Origin: Kribbella soli
Lineage (GTDB): Bacteria; Actinomycetota; Actinomycetes; Propionibacteriales; Kribbellaceae
Direction of reading: 5' to 3'
Length of the DNA stretch: 64,000 bases
Assembly (NCBI RefSeq): GCF_004331345.1
Contig: NZ_SJJZ01000004.1
Coordinates: 987,476 to 1,051,475, forward strand
Shown: positions 8,057 to 16,107 of the stretch, piece after piece
How positions within the stretch are numbered: position 1 is the stretch's first letter
How the letters are laid out: every line of letters begins with the position of its first letter
Program-made: the position numbers and the translations under genes
Notes under the pieces: model-generated
What the model saw: the letters and a program-made list of their open reading frames with translations, nothing else
Databases searched by the model: none
Told to the model about the DNA's origin: nothing

Positions 8057-8863
8057 ATGACCACCGTGACCGACGTCGCGCCTGCGACAACCGGCAAGCA
8101 CCGCAGCGAGGTGGCGACCAGCCTGCCGCCCGCACGCGGTCAGTCCTTCCTGAAGCTCGTCACCATCGAGCTCCGCAAGTCCGTCAACACCCGCAGCGGC
8201 CGGGTCCTGATCGCCGCGATCCTGCTGATCGCACTCGCCGCGCTGACCTGGCAGTTCACCCACATGCCGACGGGTGACGCCGGCTTCGAGGGGTTCCTCG
8301 GCGCCGCGTCCACCGGCGTGATGCTGCTGCTGCCGGTGATCGGCGTGATGGCGATGACGTCGGAGTGGACCCAGCGGACCGCGCTGACCACGTTCACGCT
8401 GTCGCCGCGCCGGGTCCGCGTGCAGCTGGCCAAGTTCGTGTCGGCGGTCGTGCTGAGCGTGGTCGTGATGACCGCGGTCGTCGTACTGGCGCTCGCGAGC
8501 ACCGCCCTCGCCGGTGGGATCACCGACCACGCCGCGTCGTACGCCGGACTCGGCGGGCAGCTCGCCGGGGCCTACCTGACCGTCGCGCTGAACGTCGTGA
8601 TGGGCGCTGCCTTCGGTGCCGTCATCCCGCAGACCGCGGTCGCGATCCTGGCGTACTTCATCGCGCCGACCGCCTGGTCGCTGGCCGGGCCGGCGCTGTT
8701 CAAGGACAACGCGAACTGGCTGGACGTGTTCGGCGCGCTCGGCCGGATCGCGGAGCGTGATCTGCACGGGATGGTGCCCGAGACGCTGGTCGCGGTGGGG
8801 GTGTGGATCGTTCTTCCGACCGTCCTCGGACTGTGGGCAAGCTCACGTCGCGAGGTCAAGTAG
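8057..8863 (+). CDS. ABC-2 type transporter permease
   Basis: The 268-residue membrane partner of the preceding ATPase. Six hydrophobic helices can be seen, starting with VLIAAILLIALAALTWQF, then GVMLLLPVIGVMAM and VVLSVVVMTAVVVLALAST, and ending with VAVGVWIVLPTVLGLW. The soluble N-terminus precedes helix 1 by about 50 residues. The ATG at 8057 is preferred over an earlier in-frame start because GGAGA (8047-8051) lies 5 bases before it. The exported substrate is unknown. Confidence 0.88.
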   Translation: MTTVTDVAPATTGKHRSEVATSLPPARGQSFLKLVTIELRKSVNTRSGRVLIAAILLIALAALTWQFTHMPTGDAGFEGFLGAASTGVMLLLPVIGVMAMTSEWTQRTALTTFTLSPRRVRVQLAKFVSAVVLSVVVMTAVVVLALASTALAGGITDHAASYAGLGGQLAGAYLTVALNVVMGAAFGAVIPQTAVAILAYFIAPTAWSLAGPALFKDNANWLDVFGALGRIAERDLHGMVPETLVAVGVWIVLPTVLGLWASSRREVK

Positions 8864-9067
8864 CGGGGGCGGAGGCGGCGGGGCGGGCTGGTTTGAGGGG
8901 ACCGGCACGCCCCGCCGACGCAATGATCGGACCTCTCTGGGCTTCGGTCAGGGGGCGGTGCGTGTGTCGATCCGCCGCTCCGGGTATCCTTGAACCACGA
9001 TTACTGACGACTGATCCGTGGGCGCCACGCAGCGTACCCGGTTGACTTGTGCGAGGGGGTCGACGCT

Positions 9068-9253
9068 ATGGGGCGCGGCCGTGCAAAGGCCAAGCAGACG
9101 AAGGTCGCACGCGACCTGAAGTACCGCACCTGGGACACCGACTTGGACCAGCTCAAGCGTGAGCTGTCCGGTGACCAGGGTGGCGACCGTTCTGCAAACG
9201 GTGACAACGACGGCGACGGTGACGACGCCGACGACTACCACCCCCGTCGGTAA
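9068..9253 (+). CDS. DUF3073 small protein
   Basis: A 61-residue, highly charged protein beginning MGRGRAKAKQTKVARDLKYR, the signature of DUF3073. A conserved basic half is followed by a low-complexity tail rich in Asp, Asn and Gly. The family is conserved across actinobacteria and typically lies beside purM, as here. Its function is unknown; the basic start and acidic tail suggest nucleic-acid or protein binding (inference). The ATG at 9068 was chosen over an earlier in-frame ATG because it begins the conserved motif and follows a GAGGGGG ribosome site. Confidence 0.88.
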   Translation: MGRGRAKAKQTKVARDLKYRTWDTDLDQLKRELSGDQGGDRSANGDNDGDGDDADDYHPRR

Positions 9254-9364
9254 GCAACATCAGCCCGGCTGAGCTGCTCAGGTGCCCCTCGCGGGTGGCT
9301 GGGCGGTTCTCCGTGCGCCGACGTGTTCCATCACACCAGCACCACCTGTGACGGGACCAGCGAT

Positions 9365-9392
9365 CCAGCCGCCCGAGGCGTCGGACGGCTGG
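9365..9392 (-). terminator. Possible terminator after purM
   Basis: CCAGCCG pairs with CGGCTGG around a 14-nt loop, 33 bases beyond the purM stop. There is no T-run, so this is a weak call. The rest of 9254-9424 shows nothing else. Confidence 0.35.
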
Positions 9393-9424
9393 ACTGCGGA
9401 ACCGTTCGCAGGTGGTCAGCTGAC

Positions 9425-10498
9425 CTACTTGGCGTAGGTTCCCTCGAGGGTGACCGTGCCGCTCGGGGTTGCTGTGACCTCGCCGCACACCCAGGCGGGG
9501 ATATCGCGGGCCGCCAGCGCCTGGATCGCGGCGTCGGCCGACGACGGGTCCAGTACGGCGACCATGCCGGCGCCCATGTTCAGCGTCTTCTCGAGCTCTG
9601 GGAGCGCGACGTCGCCGAGTAGCCCGACGAGCCCGAAGATCGGCGCCGGCGTCCACGTCGACCGGTCGATCCGCACGGACAGCTCGTCCGGGATCACCCG
9701 CGCCAGGTTCGCGGCGAAGCCGCCACCGGTGATGTGCGACATCGCGTGCAACGGCTTGTCGTCGCCGCCGTTCAGCTCCTGGATCAGCTCCAGGCAGTGC
9801 TTGGCGTACACCCGCGTCGGCGTCAGCAGTACCTCACCGAGCGTCGTACCGAGCTCGGGCACGACCCGGTCCAGCTCCCACTTCGCACGGTCGAAGAACA
9901 CGTGCCGCACCAGGCTGTACCCGTTCGAGTGCAGTCCCGACGACGCCATCGCCAGTACGACGTCCCCTTCGCGCACCCGCTCCGCGCCCAGCACCTCGTC
10001 CGCCTCGACCACACCGGTCGCCGCACCCGCCACGTCGTACTCGTCCGGCTCCAGCAGCCCCGGGTGTTCCGCGGTCTCTCCGCCGACGAGCGCCGTACCG
10101 GCCTCGACACACGCCTCCGCGATGCCCTTCACGATCTGCGCGATCGTCTCCGGCACCACCTTGCCGGTGCAGATGTAGTCGGTCATGAACAACGGCTCCG
10201 CGCCGCACACGACCAGATCGTCGACGACCATCCCGACCAGGTCGAACCCGATCGTGTCGTGCTTGTCCAGCTTCTGCGCGATCGCGACCTTGGTCCCGAT
10301 CCCGTCCGTCGACGTCGCCAGCAGCGGCCGCCGGTACGCCGTCAGCGCGGTCGCGTCGAACAACCCGGCGAAACCGCCGAGCCCGCCGACCACCTCGGGG
10401 CGGGTCGCCTTCGCCACCCACTCCTTCATCAGCTCGACGGCCCGGTCACCGGCCTCGATGTCGACCCCGGCAGCGGCGTAACTCGCGCCTTGACTCAC
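9425..10498 (-). CDS. purM: Phosphoribosylformylglycinamidine cyclo-ligase (AIR synthetase)
   Basis: A 357-residue cytoplasmic enzyme of purine synthesis that closes FGAM to AIR with ATP. It starts MSQGASYAAAGVDIEAGDRA, the conserved PurM N-terminus. It contains the substrate loop TSTDGIGTKVAIAQKLDKHD, the segment VVCGAEPLFMTDYICTGKV, GGETAEHPG and HITGGGFAANLARVIP. Length is normal. It lies 21 bp downstream of purF on the same strand, so the two form an operon, as in most actinobacteria. Confidence 0.97.
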   Translation of the reverse strand: MSQGASYAAAGVDIEAGDRAVELMKEWVAKATRPEVVGGLGGFAGLFDATALTAYRRPLLATSTDGIGTKVAIAQKLDKHDTIGFDLVGMVVDDLVVCGAEPLFMTDYICTGKVVPETIAQIVKGIAEACVEAGTALVGGETAEHPGLLEPDEYDVAGAATGVVEADEVLGAERVREGDVVLAMASSGLHSNGYSLVRHVFFDRAKWELDRVVPELGTTLGEVLLTPTRVYAKHCLELIQELNGGDDKPLHAMSHITGGGFAANLARVIPDELSVRIDRSTWTPAPIFGLVGLLGDVALPELEKTLNMGAGMVAVLDPSSADAAIQALAARDIPAWVCGEVTATPSGTVTLEGTYAK

Positions 10499-10519
10499 GT
10501 TCTGTTCTCCCTTGAGGTA

Positions 10520-12082
10520 CTACGGGCGGCTGAGCGCGTCCGCGGCGCCGCCACCGCCGGAGACCGTCGCCAGGCCATCGGCATCGGTCGCCACCGGCAG
10601 CTCGAGCAGGTGCTTGCCGAGGTGCTCCGGCTCCGGCAGCGCCACCGGGTAGACCCCGTCGAAGCACGCGCGGCACAGCTTGTCCATCGGCACCGTGGTC
10701 GCCTCGACCAGGCCGTCCAGGCTGATGTACCCGAGCGAGTCGGCGCCGAGCGAACGGCAGATCTCCTCGGTGTTCAGCCCGTTGGCGATCAGTTCGGCGC
10801 GGCTGGCGAAGTCGATGCCGTAGAAGCACGGCCACTTCACCGGCGGCGCGGTGATCCGGACGTGGATCTCCTTGGCGCCGGCCTCGCGCAGCATCCGGAT
10901 GACGGCGCGCTGGGTGTTGCCGCGGACGATCGTGTCGTCCACGACGACCAGGCGCTTGCCCTCGATCACCTCGCGCAGCGGGTTCAGCTTCAGGCGGATG
11001 CCGAGCTGGCGGATCGTCTGGCTCGGCTGGATGAACGTGCGGCCGACATACGCGTTCTTCACCAAGCCGGAGCCGTACGGGATGCCGGACTCCTCGGCGT
11101 ACCCGATCGCTCCGGGGGTGCCGGACTCGGGCGTCGCGATCACCAGGTCGGCCTCGGCCGGGTGTTCGCGGGCGAGGCGGCGGCCGATGTCGACGCGGGT
11201 CGAGTAGATCCGGCGGCCGGAGATCTGGGTGTCCGGGCGGGCCAGGTACACGAACTCGAACAGACAGCCCTTCGGGTCCGTCTCGGCGAACCGCGTCGAG
11301 CGGAGCCCGTCGGCGTCGATCGCGACGATCTCCCCCGGCTCGACCTCGCGGATGAAGCTCGCGCCGACGATGTCCAGGGCGGCGGTCTCGCTGGCGATCA
11401 CCCAGCCGCGCTCCAGCCGGCCGAGCACCAGCGGGCGGATGCCCTGCGGGTCGCGGGCGCCGTACAGCGTGTTCTCGTCCATGAAGACCAGGCTGAACGC
11501 GCCCTTGACCTTCGGGAGGATCTTCGCGGCCGCCTGCTCGATGGTCAGGTCCGGGTACCCGGCGAGCATCGAGGTGAGGATGTCGGTGTCACTCGACGCA
11601 CCGTGCTTCGCGTTCGCCTTCGCGTGGTCGACGTCGGCGTCGAGACCGAGATCCAGGTCACCTTCGCCGTTCAGGCTCGCGGCAAGTTCACTGGTGTTGG
11701 TCAGGTTGCCGTTGTGACCGAGCGCGATCGACCCGGTCGCGGTAGACCGGAACGTCGGCTGCGCGTTGGCCCAGACACTGGACCCGGTCGTCGAGTACCG
11801 GCAGTGGCCGATCGCGATATGCCCGCGGAGCGAGGCGAGAGTCGCCTCGTCGAACGCCTGGCTGACCAGCCCCATGTCCTTGTAAACGAGAATCTGACTC
11901 CCGTTACTGACCGCGATCCCGGCCGACTCCTGCCCCCGGTGCTGCAAGGCATAGAGCCCGAAGTAGGTGAGTTTGGCAACCTCTTCCCCCGGCGCCCAGA
12001 CCCCGAAGACGCCACAGGCGTCCTGCGGACCCAGATCCTGCGGGTCGAGTTCATGAGTAAGCCGACCATCGCCACGAGCCAC
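10520..12082 (-). CDS. purF: Amidophosphoribosyltransferase
   Basis: The first committed enzyme of purine synthesis, transferring glutamine nitrogen to PRPP. The 520-residue protein has a propeptide; after cleavage the nucleophile is Cys23 in DACGVFGVWAPGEE. The glutaminase domain continues with ALQHRGQESAGIA and GHCRYSTTG. The C-terminal half carries the PRPP motif RLVVVDDTIVRGNT. Cysteines in the C-terminal half (CSL-like region, FDGVYP context) may ligate the Fe-S cluster known in this enzyme. The GTG start at 12082 appears leaderless. Confidence 0.97.
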   Translation of the reverse strand: MARGDGRLTHELDPQDLGPQDACGVFGVWAPGEEVAKLTYFGLYALQHRGQESAGIAVSNGSQILVYKDMGLVSQAFDEATLASLRGHIAIGHCRYSTTGSSVWANAQPTFRSTATGSIALGHNGNLTNTSELAASLNGEGDLDLGLDADVDHAKANAKHGASSDTDILTSMLAGYPDLTIEQAAAKILPKVKGAFSLVFMDENTLYGARDPQGIRPLVLGRLERGWVIASETAALDIVGASFIREVEPGEIVAIDADGLRSTRFAETDPKGCLFEFVYLARPDTQISGRRIYSTRVDIGRRLAREHPAEADLVIATPESGTPGAIGYAEESGIPYGSGLVKNAYVGRTFIQPSQTIRQLGIRLKLNPLREVIEGKRLVVVDDTIVRGNTQRAVIRMLREAGAKEIHVRITAPPVKWPCFYGIDFASRAELIANGLNTEEICRSLGADSLGYISLDGLVEATTVPMDKLCRACFDGVYPVALPEPEHLGKHLLELPVATDADGLATVSGGGGAADALSRP

Positions 12083-12088
12083 ACCAGC

Positions 12089-12094
12089 AGTCTA
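12089..12094 (-). promoter_or_regulatory. Candidate -10 box for leaderless purF
   Basis: Read on the minus strand, TAGACT ends 6 bases before the purF GTG, which would put the transcript start at the first codon. A weak -35 (TAAGTC) lies 17 bases upstream. No Shine-Dalgarno precedes purF, which agrees with a leaderless message. Confidence 0.5.
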
Positions 12095-12125
12095 CGGGAC
12101 GCGACGACGGCGACTTACCAGCGTC

Positions 12126-12245
12126 CTACCAGCAGATGTGCCCGATGCAGTCGGGGTCGCTGCCAGGCGCCGCGAACGAAACCGTGGGTGTGGCCGCGAA
12201 GAGAAGCAGCGCAACGCCGACTACCGTCAGCAGCTTCTTGATCAC
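12126..12245 (-). CDS. Tiny secreted Cys-x4-Cys peptide precursor (39 aa), not previously recognisable
   Basis: A short gene with a GTG start at 12245 and TAG at 12128-12126. GAAGGG lies 7 bases before the start. The product opens MIKKLLTVVGVALLLFAA, a compact but textbook signal peptide (two lysines, then a 13-residue hydrophobic core), continues TPTVSFA, and ends APGSDPDCIGHICW. A signal-peptidase cut after SFA (residue 25) would free a 14-residue peptide whose Cys33 and Cys38 could form a six-residue disulfide ring, with Trp39 as the last residue. The gene lies upstream of purF and is divergent from a two-HTH regulator. Possible roles are an exported signal, a bacteriocin-like peptide or a modified peptide. 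The reading frame is clear; the function is inference. Confidence 0.68.
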   Translation of the reverse strand: MIKKLLTVVGVALLLFAATPTVSFAAPGSDPDCIGHICW

Positions 12246-12312
12246 GTATCGTCCCTTCAGAAATAATCCGAAACCACCATTGGGTGCTCATTGTCGACGC
12301 ACTCTGTATATG

Positions 12313-12324
12313 GTCGGTTCCGAC
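12313..12324 (+). promoter_or_regulatory. Palindrome between peptide gene and regulator gene
   Basis: GTCGG-TT-CCGAC lies 22 bases before the regulator GTG, downstream of a TATATG box. It is a possible autoregulatory operator; no confident -35/-10 pair could be assigned for either divergent gene. Confidence 0.4.
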
Positions 12325-12346
12325 AAGTTTCTGGAGGAGAAGGATC

Positions 12347-13330
12347 GTGCTGGAGCCGCTGGGGGTGGACGAAGCCACTTTTGCGGTCTATCACGCCCTT
12401 CTCAGCCACCCAGACAGTACGCCCGAGCAGATTGCGGCGCTAGTAGATCGTTCGACGGCCGAAGTCCAAGAACTGATGGACCAGCTCCGAAGGCTGGAGC
12501 TTCTGGTCCCGACCTGGACCAACCCCGAAGGCGAGCACGCAGTCCACCCTCGCGTCGGGCTAACCGGCCTGGCCGAACGGCGGCGGACCGAGCTGAACAA
12601 GGCGCTCGGCGAGCTGAAGGAAGCCGAAGCCTCCGCCGAGGTCATCGCAGAGCAGTACAACGAACTACTGACATCGCGCAGCAGCGGGGACGTCGAGGTA
12701 CTCAAAGGCCGCGCCAACGCCTCGCGCCGGATCGAGGAGCTCGCGCTAAAGACCAAGGACACGTCCTGGGGCCTGGTGCCAGCGCATTTCGACGACGCAG
12801 TCCCGAGGGCGGAGCGCTCGCCTGACTTCGAGCTCCTGGGACGCGGCATCAAGATGAGAACCGTGTACCTCCAGAGCATGACCGCCTCGAAACTGGCGGT
12901 GGAGTACGCCGAGACCATACACAGGCTCGGTGGCGAGGTTCGGGCGACGCCGACGCTGCCGATGCGGCTCCTGATCTTCGATCAGGAGATCGCAGTCATG
13001 CCGATGGACCCGGAGAGCCCGACCGCCGGCGCGGTGATCCACCGCACCCCGGCGGTGGTGTCGGTCGCCCTGGCGCTGTTCGACGCTTACTGGTCCCGCG
13101 CGACCGAGATGTTCGACGCCGACGACCGCGACGACGAGACGCCGCTCACACCACACGAGGCCGAGGTATTGCGCCTTCTGGCCGGTGGAGCCAAAGACGA
13201 GCAGGTGGCCCGCCTCCTCGGCATCTCGCTCCGCACCGCCCGCCGCATCACCGCCAACCTCTCCGAACGCCTGGACGCCGCCAGCCGCTTCGAACTCGGA
13301 GTGGCTGCCGCCAAGCGCGGCTGGGTCTAA
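12347..13330 (+). CDS. TrmB-like/LuxR-like two-HTH transcriptional regulator
   Basis: A 327-residue protein with a winged-helix TrmB-like domain at the N-terminus (LGVDEATFAVYHALLSHPDSTPEQIA...STAEVQELMDQLRRLELL), a helical stretch (about 75-120), a middle sensor-like domain resembling those after TrmB HTHs (LLGRGIKMRTVYLQS to LLIFDQEIAVMPMDPE), and a LuxR-type HTH at the C-terminus (LTPHEAEVLRLLAGGAKDEQ, then LGISLRTARRITANL). There is no receiver domain, so it is not a two-component regulator. The GTG at 12347 has a strong GGAGGAGAAGG just upstream and was chosen over an in-frame GTG 63 bases earlier. It is divergent from the 39-aa secreted peptide, which may be its target or its signal. 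Confidence 0.85.
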   Translation: MLEPLGVDEATFAVYHALLSHPDSTPEQIAALVDRSTAEVQELMDQLRRLELLVPTWTNPEGEHAVHPRVGLTGLAERRRTELNKALGELKEAEASAEVIAEQYNELLTSRSSGDVEVLKGRANASRRIEELALKTKDTSWGLVPAHFDDAVPRAERSPDFELLGRGIKMRTVYLQSMTASKLAVEYAETIHRLGGEVRATPTLPMRLLIFDQEIAVMPMDPESPTAGAVIHRTPAVVSVALALFDAYWSRATEMFDADDRDDETPLTPHEAEVLRLLAGGAKDEQVARLLGISLRTARRITANLSERLDAASRFELGVAAAKRGWV

Positions 13331-13335
13331 CGACG

Positions 13336-14128
13336 TTGTTCGACTCCGCAGGACTTACGGAGGATCTCCTCGCGGTCTACCGGCTCCTGCTGCAGCGGCC
13401 GGAGCTCGGGCGTGCCACGCGGTTGAACGAGCTTGCCACCGAAATGGGGCGGACCCGACCTTGCAAATTTCTTGGCTCAGCGGACGACGCGTGACGTCGA
13501 AATCCTCGAAGGACGTGAACTCGCTAACCAGAGAATGCAGCGCTTCCATCCGAAGAACTCGCTCTGGGGAATGACTCAATCCCAGAGGTCTACCAGCATG
13601 GATCCCGAAGTCTTTCCCGACAAGCAGCATCTCGAGCGTGGCATCAAGATTCGCTACCTCTTTCCAGACGCCTAATGGAAGCGCCCTGGAGCACCCGAGT
13701 TCGACCGCTTTATCGTCGGCGAAGGCGGGAAGGTACGGATCGCTCCGGCTGTGCCGTTCCGACTGGTCATCTTCGACCGCGAATCGGCAGTCATGGGGAT
13801 CAACCCCGATGACAGCTCAGTCGGCGCCGTTGTGCATCACAGTCGCCCTGTGGTGCGGATGGCTGAAGAACTGTTCCTCAGTCTGTGGGACCAGGGATTC
13901 GAGCCATTCGCCGAGGAACAGCGTGCTCGGGACGGTGGGATCAGTGCTCAGGAGGCTGAGTTTCTTCGGCTCCTGGTGCATGGGGCGACCGATGAGCAGG
14001 TGGCTCGGAAGCTTGGGGTTTCGATGCGGACTGTGCGGCGGATTGCGGCGAAGTTGAGTGAGCAGGTGGGGGCTTCGGGGCGGTTTGAGTTGGGGGTTCG
14101 GGCGGCGCAGCGGGGGTGGGTGGATTAG
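13336..14128 (+). pseudogene. Decayed paralogue of the TrmB/LuxR-like regulator
   Basis: Three remnants in order match the intact gene just upstream. A TTG start at 13336 opens a frame with the first HTH (LTEDLLAVYRLLLQRPELGR). About 65 codons of the middle are then missing and the frame shifts near 13440-13470. The second remnant, RTTRDVEILEGRELANQR to LERGIKIRYLFPDA, ends at TAA 13673-13675. The same frame continues after that stop with PFRLVIFDRESAVMGINPDD and a complete LuxR HTH (LGVSMRTVRRIAAKL), ending at 14128. One deletion with a frameshift and one nonsense codon make a full product impossible; a C-terminal fragment from 13751 could still be made. Confidence 0.85.
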
Positions 14129-14378
14129 CCCCAGTCCCAGGAGCGGGAAAGGGGCTTGGTACGGCGGGTCAAAGGGTTCTCCTCTGTGGGGCGCGAAGGG
14201 AGAGAGGAAAGGTGCGCCGCCCGGCCTCTCGGTACGAGAGTCAAACAGAGCGCCCGCGGCGCGGGCAACGGGCGGCACTGGCCGGGGAGGTCGTTGGCCG
14301 GGGGTGGCCACCTGCTTCCGGGGCCGCTTTGCGGAAACTTTCTGCCACCAGGTGCCAATTAGTTACCGGAAAACAGTT
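14129..14378. other. Gene-free G-rich stretch
   Basis: Between the regulator remnant and the pntB terminator no frame shows codon bias or recognisable similarity. The sequence is G-rich on the plus strand, with several GGGG runs, and holds no other clear structure. Confidence 0.5.
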
Positions 14379-14417
14379 CGGCCGTCGGCGCACCGCTTGA
14401 GCGGGCGCCGACGGCCG
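14379..14417 (-). terminator. Terminator of the transhydrogenase operon
   Basis: A perfect 13-bp stem pairs CGGCCGTCGGCGC (14379-14391) with 14405-14417 around a 13-nt loop. On the minus strand it is followed by AACTGTTTTCC. It lies 17 bases after the pntB stop. Confidence 0.85.
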
Positions 14418-14434
14418 TTGCATTTGGTGCGGGT

Positions 14435-15805
14435 CTAGACCGTTTTCAGGGCGGTGAGGAGTTTGGTGAGGGAGTCTCGGGCGTCGCCGAAGAGGAGGGT
14501 GGTTCGGGGGTCGTAGAGGAGTTCGTTCTCGATTCCCGCGAAGCCGGGGCGCATGGAGCGTTTGAGGAAGATGACTCGCTGGGCCTCGTCGGCGTTCAGG
14601 ATCGGCATGCCGTAGATGGGGGCCGACGGGGTGTTGCGGGCGGCCGGGTTGACCACGTCGTTGGCGCCGACGACCAGGACCACGTCCGTCGTCTTGAAGT
14701 CGCCGTTGATGTCGTCCATCTCGCGCAGCTGCTCGTAAGGCACCTGGGCCTCGGCGAGCAGCACGTTCATGTGGCCCGGCATCCGGCCGGCGACGGGGTG
14801 GATGGCGTAGTCGACCTTGACCCCGCGGCTCTGCAGTTCCTCGACGAGGTCGCGGAGGGTGTGCTGCGCCTGCGCGACGGCGAGACCGTACCCGGGCACG
14901 ATGATGACCTTGCTCGCGTACCCGAGCAGGATCGCGACGTCCTCCGGTCCCGCCGAGATGACCGGCCGGTCGGACGCCGTACCGGCGCCCAGCGTCGACC
15001 CGCCGCGGACCGCACCGAACAGGATGTTGAAGACGGACCGTCCCATCGCGTCCGCCATCAGCTTGGTCAGCAACGTACCGGCGGCACCGACCAGCGTGCC
15101 CGCGACCAGCAGCAGCGTGTTCCCGAGCACGTAACCGCCCGCGGCCACCGTCAGACCGGTGAAGGCGTTCAGCAGCGAGATCACGATCGGTACGTCGGCA
15201 CCACCCACCGGCAGCACCAGCATCACGCCGATCGCGAGACCGATGAGGCAGAGCAGTACGCCGACCCACACCCGCGGATCCGACACGAGCCAGGCCGCGA
15301 GCGCGATGCCGCCCAGCAGCGAGGCGACGAAGAGCACGGGCAGACCCGGGAACGTCACCGGACGGGTCGTCATCAGTTCCTGCAGCTTGGCGAACGTGAC
15401 CACCGAGCCGGAGAAGCTGATCGCGCCGACCAGGACCGTGAACGCCGTGGCGATCGCCGCGACGGTCGCGTCGGAGGGCACGTCGCCGAGCTCGACCAGG
15501 GCGACCAGCGCGGCCGCGCCGCCGCCGACGCCGTTGAACAAGGCAACGAGTTGCGGCATCTGGGTCATCTGCACCCGCCGCGACCCGATCACACCGCCGA
15601 CGGTGCCGATCGCCAGCGCGATCAGGATCGACGCCAGGTGGTCGGGCTTGTAGGCAGCGAACGTGATGATCACCGCGAGGACAGCTCCGGCGGCGCCGAT
15701 CAGGTTGCCGGTGCGCGCGCTGCGCGGCGACGACAGTGCCTTCAGCGCGACGATGAAGCAGACCGCGGAGACCAGATACCCGATCTGGGCCCAGGTGGGG
15801 ATCAC
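14435..15805 (-). CDS. pntB: NAD(P) transhydrogenase subunit beta
   Basis: The 456-residue membrane subunit of proton-translocating transhydrogenase, which moves hydride from NADH to NADP+. The N-terminal half holds about nine helices (IGYLVSAVCFIVALKAL onward). The C-terminal domain III binds NADP(H) with IVPGYGLAVAQAQH, HPVAGRMPGHMNVLLAEA and VVLVVGANDVVNPAA. The GTG start overlaps the stop of the small alpha-2 subunit by 4 bp. Three separate subunits are the usual actinobacterial arrangement. Confidence 0.96.
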   Translation of the reverse strand: MIPTWAQIGYLVSAVCFIVALKALSSPRSARTGNLIGAAGAVLAVIITFAAYKPDHLASILIALAIGTVGGVIGSRRVQMTQMPQLVALFNGVGGGAAALVALVELGDVPSDATVAAIATAFTVLVGAISFSGSVVTFAKLQELMTTRPVTFPGLPVLFVASLLGGIALAAWLVSDPRVWVGVLLCLIGLAIGVMLVLPVGGADVPIVISLLNAFTGLTVAAGGYVLGNTLLLVAGTLVGAAGTLLTKLMADAMGRSVFNILFGAVRGGSTLGAGTASDRPVISAGPEDVAILLGYASKVIIVPGYGLAVAQAQHTLRDLVEELQSRGVKVDYAIHPVAGRMPGHMNVLLAEAQVPYEQLREMDDINGDFKTTDVVLVVGANDVVNPAARNTPSAPIYGMPILNADEAQRVIFLKRSMRPGFAGIENELLYDPRTTLLFGDARDSLTKLLTALKTV

Positions 15806-16107
15806 TTGTGCAGCTCCTTCTTGCGAGCCCCCGGACCTTTGAACATCTCCAGCATCCGGTCGGTGACCACGAACCCGCCGACCATGTTCACCGTCGCCAG
15901 TACGACGGCCAGCAGCCCGACGATCACCACGATCGCGGAGTCGGCCGCGCCGGTGACGATGATGGCGCCGACCAGGATGACGCCGTGAATGGCGTTCGCC
16001 CCCGACATCAGCGGGGTGTGCAGTGTCGAGGAGACCTTGCTGATCACCTCGACCCCGACGAACGCCGCGAGTACGAAGATCGTCAGCAACGCGATGGATT
16101 CCGTCAT
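15802..16107 (-). CDS. pntAB: NAD(P) transhydrogenase subunit alpha part 2 (membrane)
   Basis: A 101-residue protein with three to four hydrophobic helices (ALLTIFVLAAFVGVEVI, MSGANAIHGVILVGAIIV and IVVIVGLLAVVLATVNMVGGF). The motif TPLMSGANAIHG is conserved in the membrane part of the alpha subunit. It overlaps pntA1 (16104) and pntB (15805) by 4 bp each, so all three are coupled. Confidence 0.95.
   Translation of the reverse strand: MTESIALLTIFVLAAFVGVEVISKVSSTLHTPLMSGANAIHGVILVGAIIVTGAADSAIVVIVGLLAVVLATVNMVGGFVVTDRMLEMFKGPGARKKELHK

Noticed and set aside
9734..12241. An 835-codon plus-strand frame opposite purM and purF
   Set aside because: It is antisense to two certain genes. The composition (Arg, Gln, Val, Asp repeats) reflects the reverse complement of their codons, and there is no ribosome site.
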